Translations under genes and position numbers: made by a program
Notes under the pieces: generated by a model
The model's database searches: none
What the model saw: the letters and a program-made list of their open reading frames with translations, nothing else
Told to the model about the DNA's origin: nothing
Shown: positions 50,100 to 61,289 of the stretch, in pieces
Layout of the letters: the number at the start of each line of letters is the position of its first letter
How positions within the stretch are numbered: position 1 is the first letter of the stretch
Source: Monomorium pharaonis
Lineage: Eukaryota > Arthropoda > Insecta > Hymenoptera > Formicidae
Assembly: GCF_013373865.1 (NCBI RefSeq)
Contig: NC_050476.1
Span: 14,055,197-14,119,196 of the forward strand
Length of the DNA stretch: 64,000 nucleotides
Direction of reading: 5' to 3'

Positions 50100-50353
50100 A
50101 AAACTCACTCTTAAATCCATCATTTATTATAAACTAAAAATCAATTATCGGTTTATGTTTTCTAATAATAGAGATCTAATAAGTACTCTGATAATAACAC
50201 AGGCATATCAAAAAAGTTGCTTGTTCGCTAGACTACCACCATTCTCATATGTTTTGGGGGTCGCTGAATCCGAATCCGTTGTCTGTTTTATCCCATCACG
50301 TCAGGTTGTCCCTAATCTCAAAAAATACCTCAAAATCGCTAAAACGGCCCTTT

Positions 50354-51395
50354 TCAGGTCCACGGCTTCATATGGTCGGCCGACGTGGTAGTCTGTGATG
50401 GTCCTTCCTGCTCACCTATCTTCCGAACCATGTAGCGGTCTTTTCGGAGTACCTTAACCACTTCGTAGGTTCCCAGGAACTTCTGTAGTAGTTTTTGGCC
50501 TTGCTGGGTGCGCTTTATGGCGACAAGATTGCCATCACGGTAACTTGTAGCTTTCTTCCGCTTTCGGTTGTATGTTCGCTTATTTTCTTGTTGTACTTTT
50601 TTAATGCTCTCACTGACTTGGGCTCTCAATTCATCGCGAGAGTCCTGGAATGCTGAAATCCCTTTTTTTCTAGTATTTCCTTGATGTCAGGACGGTAATC
50701 TTGGGTGGGTTCCGAACAACAAATTGAATGGCGAAGTTCCAATACTTCGGTGAGCCACAGTGTTCAGAGCTTGCTGGGCTGTTTCCAGATGCTTGTACCA
50801 CTCCTGTAACTTCGGAGAAGTTAGCTTCGTAAGCAAAGGAATCAGTGTGCGATTCACGCGTTCCACCTGTCTATTTCCTCGAGGTTGCCCCGTGGTGATC
50901 AATAAATGCTCTATGTTCTCCGTTCTGCAATATTCTTTAAAATCGCGGGAAGTAAAAGCAGTTCGATCCGAAATGATCCGTCGGGGGTTACAAAATATAG
51001 TTGCCCATTCTCGCAAGTGCGCCAACACTTCTGCAGTACTCGTCGATTTCGTGGCGTAAAGCCAAACAGACTTTGAAAAAGCGTCGATCACGACAAGTAT
51101 GTGCTGATAGGACATACTTGTGCAACACATTCAACGGTACGCTCCCTTTCTCTATTGGATTTAGGAGACACTCCTGCCTTCCGTGCTTCCTCTCTGCTAG
51201 TATGCAGCAAAGGCAGTTCCTCACAATCTTTTCTATTTTTGGTCGAAGGTCGGGGATCCCGTAATTGGCTTTCACTAAGTCCTCGGTCTTGGCGGTTGAA
51301 AAGTATCCCTGTTCGTGCATTTTCCTGATTACCTGGTTCTGCATTCTCCTAGGTACTGCCATCAAATGAGCACCGTTCAGCTCACAAAACAGCAA
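50354..51395 (-). pseudogene. Gypsy integrase
   Basis: Two overlapping frames plus a tail. 51395-50988 has the zinc-binding HEQGYFSTAKTEDLVKANY... NCLCCILAE segment. 51130-50687 has the catalytic core: VVIDAFSKSVWLYATKSTST, RIISDRTAFTSRDFKEYC and the acidic residue in QPRGNRQVERVNR. 50629-50354 has the C-terminal GNLVAIKRTQQGQKLLQKFL and GTYEVVKVL fold. The segment that usually holds the first catalytic Asp (between the zinc site and VVIDAF) is scrambled by a frameshift near 51110. Confidence 0.8.
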
Positions 51396-51428
51396 TCCTC
51401 TTTGTTCGATGTAATATACAACCTTTCC

Positions 51429-52197
51429 TTAATGAACCGACTCTCGGATTTTTCTCAGGTCATCATCCTTGTCCTGAGCCTTCTTCATGTGGGCCGTCAG
51501 CCACATATCATTCTCATCTATCACTAAACAAATCGGTAGCGGATTGCGGCTAAGCGCATCGGTATGCGTTATGCTTTTGCCTAGGCGAAGCTCAATCTTG
51601 TAGTCAAATTCTTCTAGTAGCAAGGGCCGTCGGGCTATTCTGGCGCATAGATCTTTTTTGCTCATTGATTGAGTGAAAGCACGGCAGTCGGTAACGATAG
51701 TGAAGGGGATTCCCAATAGGTACCTGCGAAACTTCTTTAGCGCCTTTACTATCGCCAGAACCTCCAAGTCGTAACTGGCGTATTTCTTTTCGGCTATCGT
51801 CGTCGTTCCACTGGCGTAGTAGACGATGAAAACGTTGATCTTCGTTCCCGTGTTGTAGTAAGATGGCACCATATCCTTGCTGGGAAGCGTCCGTGTGTAG
51901 CTGTGTTTCCGCTTCGCTGCGGTACAGGGCCAATACCGGCTCCTTCGTCAATGTCGCCTTTAGTTGTTCGATGGCGCTTTTTTCGGCGTTTCCAATGTGA
52001 AACTCGGTGTCTGCCTTTAATAAGTTCGTCAGAGGTTGTGCTGTCTTGGAGTAGCTTGGGATAAACTTGCGGAAGTATCCGCTTAACCTCAGAAAACTTT
52101 GTACTTGCCGTACGTTCGTGGGCTCTAGGAAACGTCGCACAGCATTTATCTTAGTGCTGGAAGAACGTATGCACCCATTTTCTATTCGGTGTCCCAA
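51429..52197 (-). pseudogene. Gypsy RT thumb and RNase H
   Basis: Frame 1 (52197-51604): LGHRIENG-type thumb entry, KINAVRRFLEPTNVRQVQSF, LSGYFRKFIPSYSKTAQPLT and the start of RNase H (LHTDASQQGYGAILLQ). After a frameshift near 51830, frame 2 (51872-51429) continues KKYASYDLEVLAIVKALKKF, ITIVTDCRA and HTDALSR. RNase H acids are present; the RT palm is absent. Confidence 0.8.
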
Positions 52198-52480
52198 AAA
52201 CTCGACCTTCTTCTGCTCTTATATTCACCTCAAATCTATCTAAAAAGTCTGTGCCGATTAAAAGCGGATAGGTGGTGACCGTATCTGAAATCACGTGAAC
52301 ACAAATAGGGTAATGCCGTCCGTCCACAGTAATTTTCGCTTCGAATTTTCCCAATAATTTCCTTGGCTTCTATTCCGCGGAGAGTCACTTCACATGATTT
52401 GTATCTCGGAGATTCTCGCCTGATGTACTAATCTGCATGCATTAGCGTCAAATCACTCACCGAGTCAATTAGCGCTTCTA
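52151..52480 (-). pseudogene. Gypsy aspartic protease region
   Basis: ALIDSVSDLTLM lies where the protease active site (D-S/T-G) belongs; Gly is replaced by Val, which would inactivate it. After a frame break the second half follows: ITVDGRHYPICVHVI and YPLLIGTDFLDRF, with the ILGxDFL-type motif. Confidence 0.65.
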
Positions 52481-52559
52481 TTTTAACGTCGTCCAACATA
52501 ACCTCCTTGATACATTTGCGTCGTCCTGGTTGTGAGACCGCGCAACTGTCTCTCGTCGT

Positions 52560-53597
52560 CGTCTTCTTTGTACATTTTGCTGCGACATGCCCGTACTCGC
52601 CACACGAGAAACACTTTCTGCTATTCTCTTTTGACGGGCATTGGTTACTTAAGTGGTCGCGTTCTCCACAATTAAAATAGCGCTTGCCGCCTCCTTTCTT
52701 ACCGGCGATCTTGAGTCGCCGTCAACGCGCTTGCTACTTCGCTTCCCGCCTTTTTCGCTTTTTAATGCACTTTTATTGCGCAAGGTCACTTTCTCGAAGG
52801 CTCCCTCCAGCGCGCTCACTGTTTCAAATTGTTGGATGCGCATTTGATTGCGCAAAGTTTCGTTGGAGATGCCATCGATAATATAATCCAATAATTCGTC
52901 CTTATTGGGACTCGATTTCCTAAGATCGTCTTCTCGTGCATGTATTCACCAAATGTCTCATCCTTTTTCCACGCACGGTTCTCGAAGGTCTTGCGCAGCG
53001 TTAGTTTATCTCGTCGATGTTTAAATATACCTTTATTTCTTCGAGGAATCCGTCTAATGGCATTCCGATGTACTCGGGTTTCGAGTGCATCCATTCTAGC
53101 GCTCTGCCCTTCAATCGCATGCCAATCATTACTTTTGCAATATCATCACTCAGATGATAAGTCGTCCTCAAAAATGTAACCTGACGCTCCCACGTATCAT
53201 AATCATATTTTTCGTCAAACTGTGGTAATAACTCTGCAATGGTTGTTACGCTCGTATGCACCCGTTTCGAGTGTACTTCCGCATTCGTTATGGTGCCGTT
53301 GTCGTTTGGCACTCCACGTCTTTCTTCCTCATGGTTCGCGCTCGGAAAGCTGCCTCGAAGTAGGTTTAGCTCTTATCGTAGCAGGGCTACTTCACGCTCG
53401 GCCAATTCCTTTTCTCGCCTACATAATTCAGCTTTTCTCTGGTAGATGTTCGGTACTGCTTGGGCTGTGTCGCTTGCTTCGTTAACATGGCCGCCCCCAG
53501 TATCTTCTTGCATCCATGATTTCTTTGGGTCTGCTTCCTTCAATCGAGCGATCAGCTCGCTCTTCGATACCGTCGTTAGGAGCCCTCTAACTCGCAA
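52560..53597 (-). pseudogene. Gypsy gag with zinc knuckles
   Basis: Leader frame 53597-53373 (coiled-coil-like, ends RREKELAEREVALL), matrix/capsid-like 53312-53001 (WERQVTFLRTTYHLSDDIAK, ALEWMHSKPEYIGM) and 53094-52649 in another frame. At 52690-52560, two CCHC knuckles: YFNCGERDHLSNQCP, whose first Cys is Tyr, and CFSCGEYGHVAAKC, intact. Confidence 0.65.
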
Positions 53598-53599
53598 TT

Positions 53600-54932
53600 T
53601 TTCTCTTATTGCGGCCAGCGTAAATCATATATTGAAAACGGAGATATCGACAATTCTATCTGACATGTATGTAATGGTCGTTCGACATCACTTTATTGCA
53701 CGGCTGTCGCATACTTGACTTGATATTTACAACGTATCAAATACTACACTCTATAGGCTACACACAAAAGTTAACAATATAACACGCGACTTTAAAAATA
53801 GACGGGATAGGCTTTGACGAATTCTCTCCTACGGAAGTTCGCCTCGGTAACGCGTACATAGCTCGCACTCTCGGTATACGGCAAGTGAATCCCGGTAATA
53901 TCAATCTACGCACTATCTCGTCGCGAGACTTTATTTCTTACACATAGATCGACTGTCGGCTCGACATACTCCCCGAGGGAGGAGACACTAGGCGAAATTG
54001 TTATTAATCACTACGAGACGGAGGTCGACACGGCCCTGCTACGCGGTGACTCTACTCTCGGTATTCCGATTGCAATTATTTCGCCCACCGAACGCTCGGT
54101 TGCGAAACCTAATTACCTCTTACGAAATGCCGGGCCGGCCGCCTCTGCCCTAACCGCGTGGTCGAAGTGGTGGCGCCCAACTTACAGATGTTGACGTCGT
54201 CGAGGACCGTGGAACCGCTGTCTGTTGTCTCGCCGAACAGTGACGAACTGCGAGCGGTCGGAGGCGCCGCGGACGCTGGTAGCGGCCCGCGTATCGATCG
54301 CGCTTCGATCCGCGCACACCGATCGTTAGTCGATGGGGGGTCCTCTGCCAGTCCTACAGGATCTCAGCGTCCGAGGGCGCCTCTGGTCGTGACGCCGCGC
54401 AATTAAGGGTTGCGGATTGCACGCATCGATGTCCTTTGCCGTATCGGCTGCTACTGGACCAGCTCGGGGTTGATCAGGCCCCGTCCGGCTTACTCCTCGA
54501 GGCCGTGACGACCGCTCCGGCTGAGGTTTCCTCCACCCTGGTCGTGGGGTGTAAGGGCGCACGCTCTCTTCCCGGCGTCGTCCCAGGCTGCACCGAACTG
54601 CTGCTCCTTTCTCTACAATGGAATATAGCGGCAGTGTTTGTCCCACGACTTTCCCTACGTACCTCGGTACTGTACGTAAATACTTGCCCTGGCTCGCTGT
54701 CCTCCGGCTGCCCGGGGCCCCGCCGCTCACTCGTCTAAGCTTCTTGCTGACAGTCCCTCGACGGCTGCTCCATAATTCACAAATGGTCATCCGTGGCACA
54801 CCACTTCTCCCGCGGATCGCGTCTTCCGCTTGGCGGATACCTAAGTGTCTTATGACTAAAGAAATATTACTCAGAAAAGGAGAGGCCGCTCTCCCCCTCG
54901 GGGTAACAAGCGGCCCTAAATGATCTTTCCCG
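53600..54932. other. GC-rich block, probable gypsy LTR/leader; no gene
   Basis: Moderate to high GC, with a GGTGGCGCCCAAC sequence at 54168-54180 resembling a retroelement primer-binding site on the plus strand. The 336-codon minus frame starting in copy 2 of the fold-back runs through it but shows no domain. Orientation and ownership remain unclear. Confidence 0.35.
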
Positions 54933-54940
54933 GTCGGGAA
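54933..54940. repeat. Target-site duplication of fold-back copy 2 (8 bp)
   Basis: GTCGGGAA, repeated exactly at 55674-55681. The next outer base differs (G versus C), so 8 bp rather than 9. Confidence 0.75.
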
Positions 54941-55242
54941 GAGTGAGTCCCAGATGCGCACAGTAATAAACGGACACAGCAAGCTGAGTGAAACGGACAC
55001 AGTAACAAACGGACACAGACCAAACGGACACAGTGCGAAACGGACACAGTAACAAACGGACACAGTGCGAAACGGACACAGTAACAAACGGACACAGACC
55101 AAATGCGCACAGAGCGAAACGGACACAGACCAAATGCGCACAGAGCGAAACGGACACAGACCAAATGCGCACACTGCACATGCGCACAGACCAAATGCAT
55201 ACACGGAAAGTCGCAAACCCATGTGATGCAGTGAATGCTTTG

Positions 55243-55287
<45 letters not shown>

Positions 55288-55673
55288 GGGGTGCAAGGGG
55301 GGCCTTCGGCCCCCCTCCCGCACCCACCCCGTCCAAGTCGCTAACCTATGTGGACTTTACTCTGCTTGCAATGTACATGGATTGCATTTGGTCCGTGTGC
55401 ATTTGGTCCGTGCGCATTTGGTCTGTGTCCGTTTCGCACTGTGTCCGTTTCGCTCTGTGCGCATTTGGTCTGTGTCCGTTTGTTACTGTGTCCGTTTCGC
55501 ACTGTGTCCGTTTCGCTCTGTGCGCATTTGGTCTGTGTCCGTTTGTTACTGTGTCCGTTTGTTACTGTGTCCGTTTATTACTGTGTCCGTTTGGTCTGTG
55601 TCCGTTTGTTACTGTGTCCGTTTCACTCAGCTTGCTGTGTCCGTTTATTACTGTGCGCATCTGGGACGCTCCC
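54941..55673. mobile_element. Minisatellite-armed fold-back element, copy 2
   Basis: 733 bp; ends GAGTGAGTCCCAGATGCGCAC and (complement) GGGAGCGTCCCAGATGCGCAC, with an 8-bp duplication. Arms 54941-55200 and 55375-55673 are inverted arrays of 15-16-bp units: spacers AGTGCGAA, AGAGCGAA, AGACCAA, AGTAACAA or AGTAATAA, and heads ACGGACAC, ATGCGCAC or ATGCACAC. A long unit with AGCAAGCTGAGTGAA is third from the end in both arms. The core 55209-55352 is the same as in copy 1. No coding capacity. The long open frames on both strands are repeat artefacts. Confidence 0.85.
55209..55352. repeat. Fold-back core with (CA)n and GC hairpin
   Basis: GTCGCAAACCCATGTGATGC, GCTTTGCACG, about 18 CA dinucleotides (55249-55285), GGGGGGTGC, hairpin AGGGGGGCCTTCGGCCCCCCT, CCCGCACCCACCCCG, AAGTCGCTAACCTATGTG. 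Same order as at 32096-32215; the CA run is much longer here. Confidence 0.85.
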
Positions 55674-55681
55674 GTCGGGAA

Positions 55682-56024
55682 TTCCCGGCCATCCGGCCCT
55701 TGTGACCGACGAAAAACATCACGTCACAATCTGTATATGATTCATCGACTGGGGACATGTAAGTTTCAAATAATGTAATTTATATTCCTTTTTTTATAAC
55801 TTATACGTTATTGTTATTTTTTATTTTTAATGTTATTAGTCACTGTACATCAATCTGTATTTATTTTACAACGTGCTTCATATTTTGTTTGGCCTGAATT
55901 TATAAAATAGTTATGTCGTAACCAAGTAGTGTACCTTTACCTGAAGAGGGCCAAAATCAATGGTCGAAACGTTGTAATACATTTAATAAACGGATTTGCC
56001 AAAAAGTCTTATATTATTGACTTA
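55682..56024. other. No gene recognised
   Basis: AT-rich interval between the fold-back and a MITE; an AATAAA-containing segment near 55985. No domain. Confidence 0.4.
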
Positions 56025-57492
56025 TAAGGGAACCTCGCAAACCGCAAAAATTCTGATTTTAATGAAACTTGGCATAAATGTAGAGGGGGTAAAGATATGA
56101 ATTTAGAAATTTTTAGTTATAAGGTGCTTATAAACAATTTAAAGGATTAAAACCACCCTTCAAAAATTGAGAGTTTTTACCTTTTCTCGATATATCTCGT
56201 AAACTAAATAAAATATCAAAAAATGTTTTATACAAAAGTTTTACAGCATAAATACTTCTATTTAATTATGCTATTTATTTTTTGAAAAAAAATTTTTTTT
56301 CAAACTTTATGAACTAAAATTTACCCTTTATACCTTCCCTATGTTGAATATTTATTACATCAAAATTTGAATTTCAGGCACAATTGTTGGTACAAATATT
56401 TAGAGGGGGGTTCATTAAATACACGAATTTAGAAAATTTCAAATGATGCTCAAAAATGGTTTAAAGGGTGAAAACCACCCTTCAAAGGTTAAGACATTTT
56501 TGCCTTTTTTCGATACATTTCGTAAACTTAACAAATCATAAAAAAATGTTTTATACAAAAGTTGTACAGTATAAAGGCATAAATACTTCCATTTAATTAC
56601 GCTATTTATTTAAAAAAATTTTTTTAATAAAAAAGATTTTCTAATTACAAAAATTTTTAATAAAACTGACTTTTATGTATCTAGCATTTATAAAGTAATT
56701 ATACTATCTTATACTACATATCGGCGTTTTCCAATATTCCACGGTTTTTCCTTTTATACAATTACTATTTAAAATTTCGTTTTCTGGTTCACAATTATTT
56801 TATTATCAGGTTCATAATTATTATTAACATTTTTTACAAATTCTTCTTCTTTGTCTGTTACAAATTCTATGTCAGGTAAATCTACTTCCCAATAATTTTG
56901 AAATTCCAAAGCAGTATTGGTTTGTATAACAAGTGCTACATTATTTGTTATAATATTCTGTACCATTTCATATAATTGTATTTCTCTGCCATATATAGGC
57001 GTTGGGGAAATATGTGTAATTTGAAATAAAACAATTAACATATTAAGAACATTTGCAACATTTATGTGTAACATTATGCTCTGTTTGATTAAAAATTTAA
57101 ACAATTTAACAGAATAATCAAGTACATGTTAGACGTACGTCACTTGATACTGATGTGAAAATGACGGGTAACATCATTAATAAAGATACAAAATTTTTAT
57201 TAATACGTGATTTCTATTTCATATGTGATGCATACCATGACACGATGAATATAAAACATGAATGTGAAATATGTGACATAGACAGAATGAACAAATATTT
57301 TTTGATATTTTGTTTAGTTTACGAGATATATCGAGAAAAGGTAAAAACCTTTAATTTTTGAAGGATGATTTCAACCTTTTAAACCGTTTATAAGCACCAA
57401 CTAAAAATTTTTTAATTCATGTAATTACCCCCTCTACATTTATGTCAAAGTTTCATTAAAATCAGAATTTTCGGCTTCGCGAGGTTCCCTTG
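56025..57492. mobile_element. PIF/Harbinger-type element, copy 3 (TTA target site)
   Basis: Ends AAGGGAACCTCGCAAAC and GCGAGGTTCCCTTG, flanked by TTA (56022-56024, 57493-57495). Longer than copy 1 because it holds internal sequence, including a second copy of the left arm at about 56390-56620 (TTTAAAGGGTGAAAACCACC) and a 111-codon minus frame (56769-57104) ending in an acidic DKEEEFVKNVNNNYEPDNK. That frame has no recognised domain; it may be remnant coding sequence of the parent element. Confidence 0.65.
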
Positions 57493-57495
57493 TTA

Positions 57496-58085
57496 GTTAA
57501 TTTTTATTAGACTAAGTTTTATACTTTTTTAGGGGATTAACCAAAGGATTAGCAATGATCGTTGAACCTGGTTTAAACGAAGTTCTCTTTGGCCATATTT
57601 TCTGTTTATAGTAATTGTCACGGTTTGGACTATGCCATAAACATAAGAAGCAAGGGAAATTTGTAAAGTCTGATTGTTAACCTAATATCATGTTCAAAAT
57701 TTTAAGATCCTCATAGATTTGCCAGCAGTTATGTTCTGAATATTTTATTTTTTTAAGGAGTCGAAAGAGAGTAAACGTAATAGAATTTTGAAGATTTTTT
57801 GAGGTTAGGGATGAATGGTGACGAAATAAATATAGGTTTGGTGAAATATTTTAAAATTTGGGTCACATATTTAAAGGATTAGCATTATTAGTAATTAGTT
57901 ATTAAAATATATAACACCTTGAATGAATTAATGGCTGTGTTCAGCAGAAAAAGCATCTTTGTAACTGTTGTAAAAAATTTTTATATAATTCTTTTATACT
58001 TTGAAATTCGGAAGAACTAGACTTAAGAACCAATCGTATTGAAGAATCCTACAAATTAAATACTTACTATTTATACATTCAATTT
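57496..58085. other. No gene recognised
   Basis: AT-rich DNA without open frames or repeats that I can name. Confidence 0.45.
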
Positions 58086-58430
58086 ATGCATTCGTATCGA
58101 TCCTGCTGCGACCTCTCCAAATTACGCCTCGCGGTACAACTCTCCTTCGGCTGGCCAGGCTGCGGCAATCTTGTCCGCTACGGAATGTCGAGATACACCA
58201 GGGCCTCCGAATACGTCCTGCAGTACGCCAATTTTTCCTGGAATGAAGTCGAAACGTTCTCCAGACTTTCGGTCCTTCGATTCCTCGATCTCTTTCCTGG
58301 GCGTGGTACGTTGTGCTTCCGAACGGCTCCGATAGGAACTCAGCCGGTGATACACAGTTCCGGATTCCACAGATACAGTCGTACAGCCGCGTTCTTAGTA
58401 CCCTTCTTACAGCTTTTTTAATTTACGACA
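58086..58430 (-). pseudogene. GC-rich coding-like fragment of unknown origin
   Basis: An abrupt GC-rich island. The minus frame 58370-58122 reads RKEIEESKDRKSGERFDFIP, then GKIGVLQDVFGGPGVSR and ADKIAAAWPAEGELYREA, which looks like real protein but matches no domain I know. A plus frame (58086-58421) also stays open. Probably retroelement or lost-gene debris. Confidence 0.3.
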
Positions 58431-58699
58431 AAAATCTTCTTTGGCCTCTCATCCGGATCCAGTTCGCAATTCCGCAGTCACTAAATAAAAGCACTTAACA
58501 AAAAATAACTGAATCGAAAGACACAATAAGACGCATGAAAATACGAATAGATATACGCCGTCGAGGTGAAGAGATCGGTCCCCGTCGACACGAGGGCGCA
58601 ATCCCAAATTTCCTCCTCTCAGTCGAGCTTCCCTTATGAAAAAGTAGTACTGGTTTTAATACTGGAAAAAGTATTGGTGAAAATATATATATATTGGAG

Positions 58700-58885
58700 A
58701 CATAAATACTCAAAGTAAGTACTACCAAATTCGACCATACTGATCTTCGAAGTACTAATGTAGCCTGTACTTCGTCAGTACTCCTCAGTATTCATCCAAT
58801 ACTCATTCACCACTCATTAAGTACTCTCTCTAATACTCATCTTAATACTCATCTAGTACTTCTTCCAGTACTCAAAAACTAGCAA
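58700..58885. repeat. Degenerate AGTACTCATC tandem repeat
   Basis: Roughly a dozen imperfect 10-15-bp units such as AGTACTCATC, AATACTCATC, AGTACTTCTTCC. Minisatellite-like, strongly diverged. Confidence 0.6.
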
Positions 58886-59234
58886 ACGACTAGCAATCGA
58901 ATAGCGTTTTCCAAATGATTGAAAGTGTTAGATCGACAGCTGGCTTCATACCGGTAAATATATCACTCACTCACACCGACTATCGTTAATGACTTATTAG
59001 GAGGTCTTCGGTATCGATCGCAAACGCATCGACATTTCGGATTTTAACAATTCTAATCGACAGTTAGAGAATCATTTTGTGCGATAATTATCGATATCGA
59101 TAATCAGCGATACGAAATTTATCTTTAAGAGAGTTAGTACAGAATCCCGCTACTGAACTCGAAATCAAAAAATTCAGAAGAATCAATCCAATATGGTGAT
59201 CAAAGGTTTTAAAAAGGACTAATTTATTTGAATT

Positions 59235-59580
59235 AGTATTTAAAGGTTTTAGTGGTTGCTAATTAGTAATTACGAATTTGAAGTAAAAAATTGTAGATCG
59301 ATACTGTAACATTATAAAGTAATTTACAATGTTCTTTATATAAAAGGAAGAAAAACAATTCCTTGTCTGATACACAAAAGAACTTCGCAGATTTTACAAA
59401 TCTATTTACAAACTTACTGTTTTTTATTTTTTTACTGCATAAAATGCAACGGGCATACCGATTAATAACTCCAAAAAAACCCAAACACCAAAATATACAT
59501 AAATCCAAACATTTTTTAAAAACTTGGTTCGTCATTTTATTTTTTAATTTTTCGATGTCAGATTCGTAATAAGCAATCCC
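59235..59580. repeat. Inverted-repeat element related to 11562-11965
   Basis: GGTTGCTAATTAGTAATTACGAATTTGA at the left is mirrored by TCAGATTCGTAATAAGCAATCC at the right. The same terminal block (RTTGCT...GAATCTGATGTCGAAAA) occurs in the 11562 element. The open frames inside have no domain. Confidence 0.45.
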
Positions 59581-59602
59581 AAATTTCCCTAGAGATATTT
59601 AA

Positions 59603-60493
59603 GGGGTTACATATACCCAGAGACGTAAAAAATAGTCTTTCTCGATTTTTTTTTTTCAAAACGTAATGTATATAATTAATCCTAGTTTTCTTTACTTTAA
59701 AATACATTCTTAGAACATGATTCAGAATAAATTAAAACTGAAAATATTTAAAAATGGCGGAGATATTGTCCTCGTCGCAAGACCTTGTTGAAAAAAGGTG
59801 CTCCGCGGTGCCAACTGCAGCTCGTACAGGACTTATCTGAAACAGACTAGCCTAGAATTTTCTTAAACTGAATGATATTATCTAGTTTTTATCGTAGCCG
59901 ATTTTAAAATTATCTATTTTTGGCAAAATGGCGGCCGTTTAAAGAAAAAAAGCGATTTTTTAGGATAAAAATCGGTCGTTGTTTTAACTTAAAAAAAAGT
60001 AAGAGCTCTAAAAAAACCGCTACGATAAAGACTGCCTTTTTTTGTGTAGATTAAGCCCTCCAAATTTTAAGTAAATTGGTCCAGCCGTTTCCGAGATATT
60101 TTTGGCACGCGTTTGAAAACATGGTTTCGAGAAAAACGCGTTTAAAGTTTGACATTCGGTTAAAACGTAGATCACTTTTTTTCAAACTTACTCCACTCCA
60201 GTCATCCACTCCAGGGCCATACAGTGACATACCCTCCTCAGATATAGCGGCATCAAAGCCTTCGATTTTAGCTTGCCGGCGTAATATTCTTGCGTAAGCT
60301 ACCTGCTGCGAAGGATTAGAAGGCGCCTATCGCGCCCAGCGTCGTCGAACGCGCTTGGACCTTTCTCGCTATATCTCTGACAATTTTCAAGGAATCACTT
60401 TGAAACTTGCAGGAGATATTCTCAAGACCTTGTACTTTACGAATATGCAAAAAACAAAAAATGCACTTTTTCAAAATTTCTGAGTGTAACCCC
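59603..60493. mobile_element. TTAA-flanked element with GGGGTTACA termini
   Basis: GGGGTTACATATACCCAG at the left, complement GTGTAACCCC at the right, TTAA at 59599-59602 and 60494-60497. The interior holds AAAATGGCGGAGATA, AAAATGGCGGCCGTT and GATATAGCGGCATC, but no open frame with a domain. TTAA plus a GGGG terminus fits Kolobok or piggyBac; I cannot choose. Confidence 0.6.
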
Positions 60494-60497
60494 TTAA

Positions 60498-60795
60498 ATT
60501 GAAATAAATTGACCCATTATTTTGTAATTTTGTTCACCATACAGCGGATTTACTACATGACTTACAAGTAAAGATCACGTTCTTAAGTTTCATATTAAGA
60601 GTAAAATATTTTAAGAAACGTTATTATCGTCGTCGGGGACAGATGGTCGGGATTTGTACTGTTGCTTTCCGCGCGTTAAGTAGTATACGTTAACACGGAT
60701 ACGAGATATGTGCGTTTGTGTCCGCGGCGAGTTTCACGGCGATGATGTGATGACAGTTTAAGATTAAGACGTGATGACTTGCGCGAGGTCAGTCG
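60498..60795. other. No gene recognised
   Basis: Short interval between the TTAA element and the LINE fragment; a GC-rich start near 60630-60770 may be 3' flank of the LINE fragment. Confidence 0.35.
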
Positions 60796-60797
60796 AG

Positions 60798-61260
60798 TTA
60801 GACCACGTTCGGAAATTCACTGCCAGTCAAGTATGCACCACCCAGCAGACCAGTCCCGGTTCTAGGGATTCCGTCAACGGGGGGGCCCGCGACTTGAGTT
60901 TTCTCATGGCCGCTCTGTACGGGCGCCCCCACGGATCTGCCTGTAGGAAGGCCAACAACTCCCCCCAGACCCTGGCCTTGCCGTTCTAATGGCCGCCCCC
61001 AGGGTGGCACGTGCGCGGCAATACTCCGCCTGGGTCATCACCTCATCCAGTACGACGCCGGGTCCGCGTTGACGACGCACCCTTTGTAGGGCTCTGCGCG
61101 CGGAAACCGCTCTTGCTCGCAGTTGGGCGATCTCCCGGCTCCACCAGTAGGTCGCGCGGTGTCCGCGGCTCACAGGGGGTCCGAGGCGCGGGGCATCGCC
61201 TGGTCGCACACTTATTGGAGGCAGTGGTGCAAGATCGTGGGACTTCTCGCGCACGCGCAG
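60798..61260 (-). pseudogene. R1-clade LINE ORF2 fragment (endonuclease-RT linker)
   Basis: Minus strand. Frame 1 (61254 on) reads TYWWSREIAQLRARAVSARR, LQRVRRQRG and YCRARATLGAAIRTAR, the W-W-x-x-E-I-x-x-L linker typical of R1/TRAS-type ORF2. After a frameshift near 60965 a second frame supplies the usual DPWGRPYR-like and LTESLEPGLVCWVVHT-like continuation. Both the endonuclease and the polymerase domain are gone. GC-rich, unlike its surroundings. Confidence 0.65.
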
Positions 61261-61289
61261 TAACGCCAGTCCGAACAGCCACTCAGTAG

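Larger units (their letters stand above)
50354..53597 (-). mobile_element. Ty3/gypsy retrotransposon relic, internally deleted
   Basis: Minus strand, order gag, zinc knuckles, protease, RT thumb/RNase H, integrase, integrase tail, with frame breaks between most parts. The reverse transcriptase fingers and palm are missing: protease sequence runs straight into the region after the YLDD motif. No LTR pair or primer-binding site could be fixed; the GC-rich block 53600-54930 probably includes 5' LTR or leader sequence. It cannot encode a working element. Confidence 0.8.

Noticed and set aside
54326..55336. 336-codon minus-strand open frame
   Set aside because: It crosses a CA microsatellite, minisatellite arm and unrelated GC-rich DNA; no domain found.
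55682..55778. Continuation of plus-strand frames past the fold-back copy 2
   Set aside because: Frames merely read through the repeat into AT-rich DNA before a stop.
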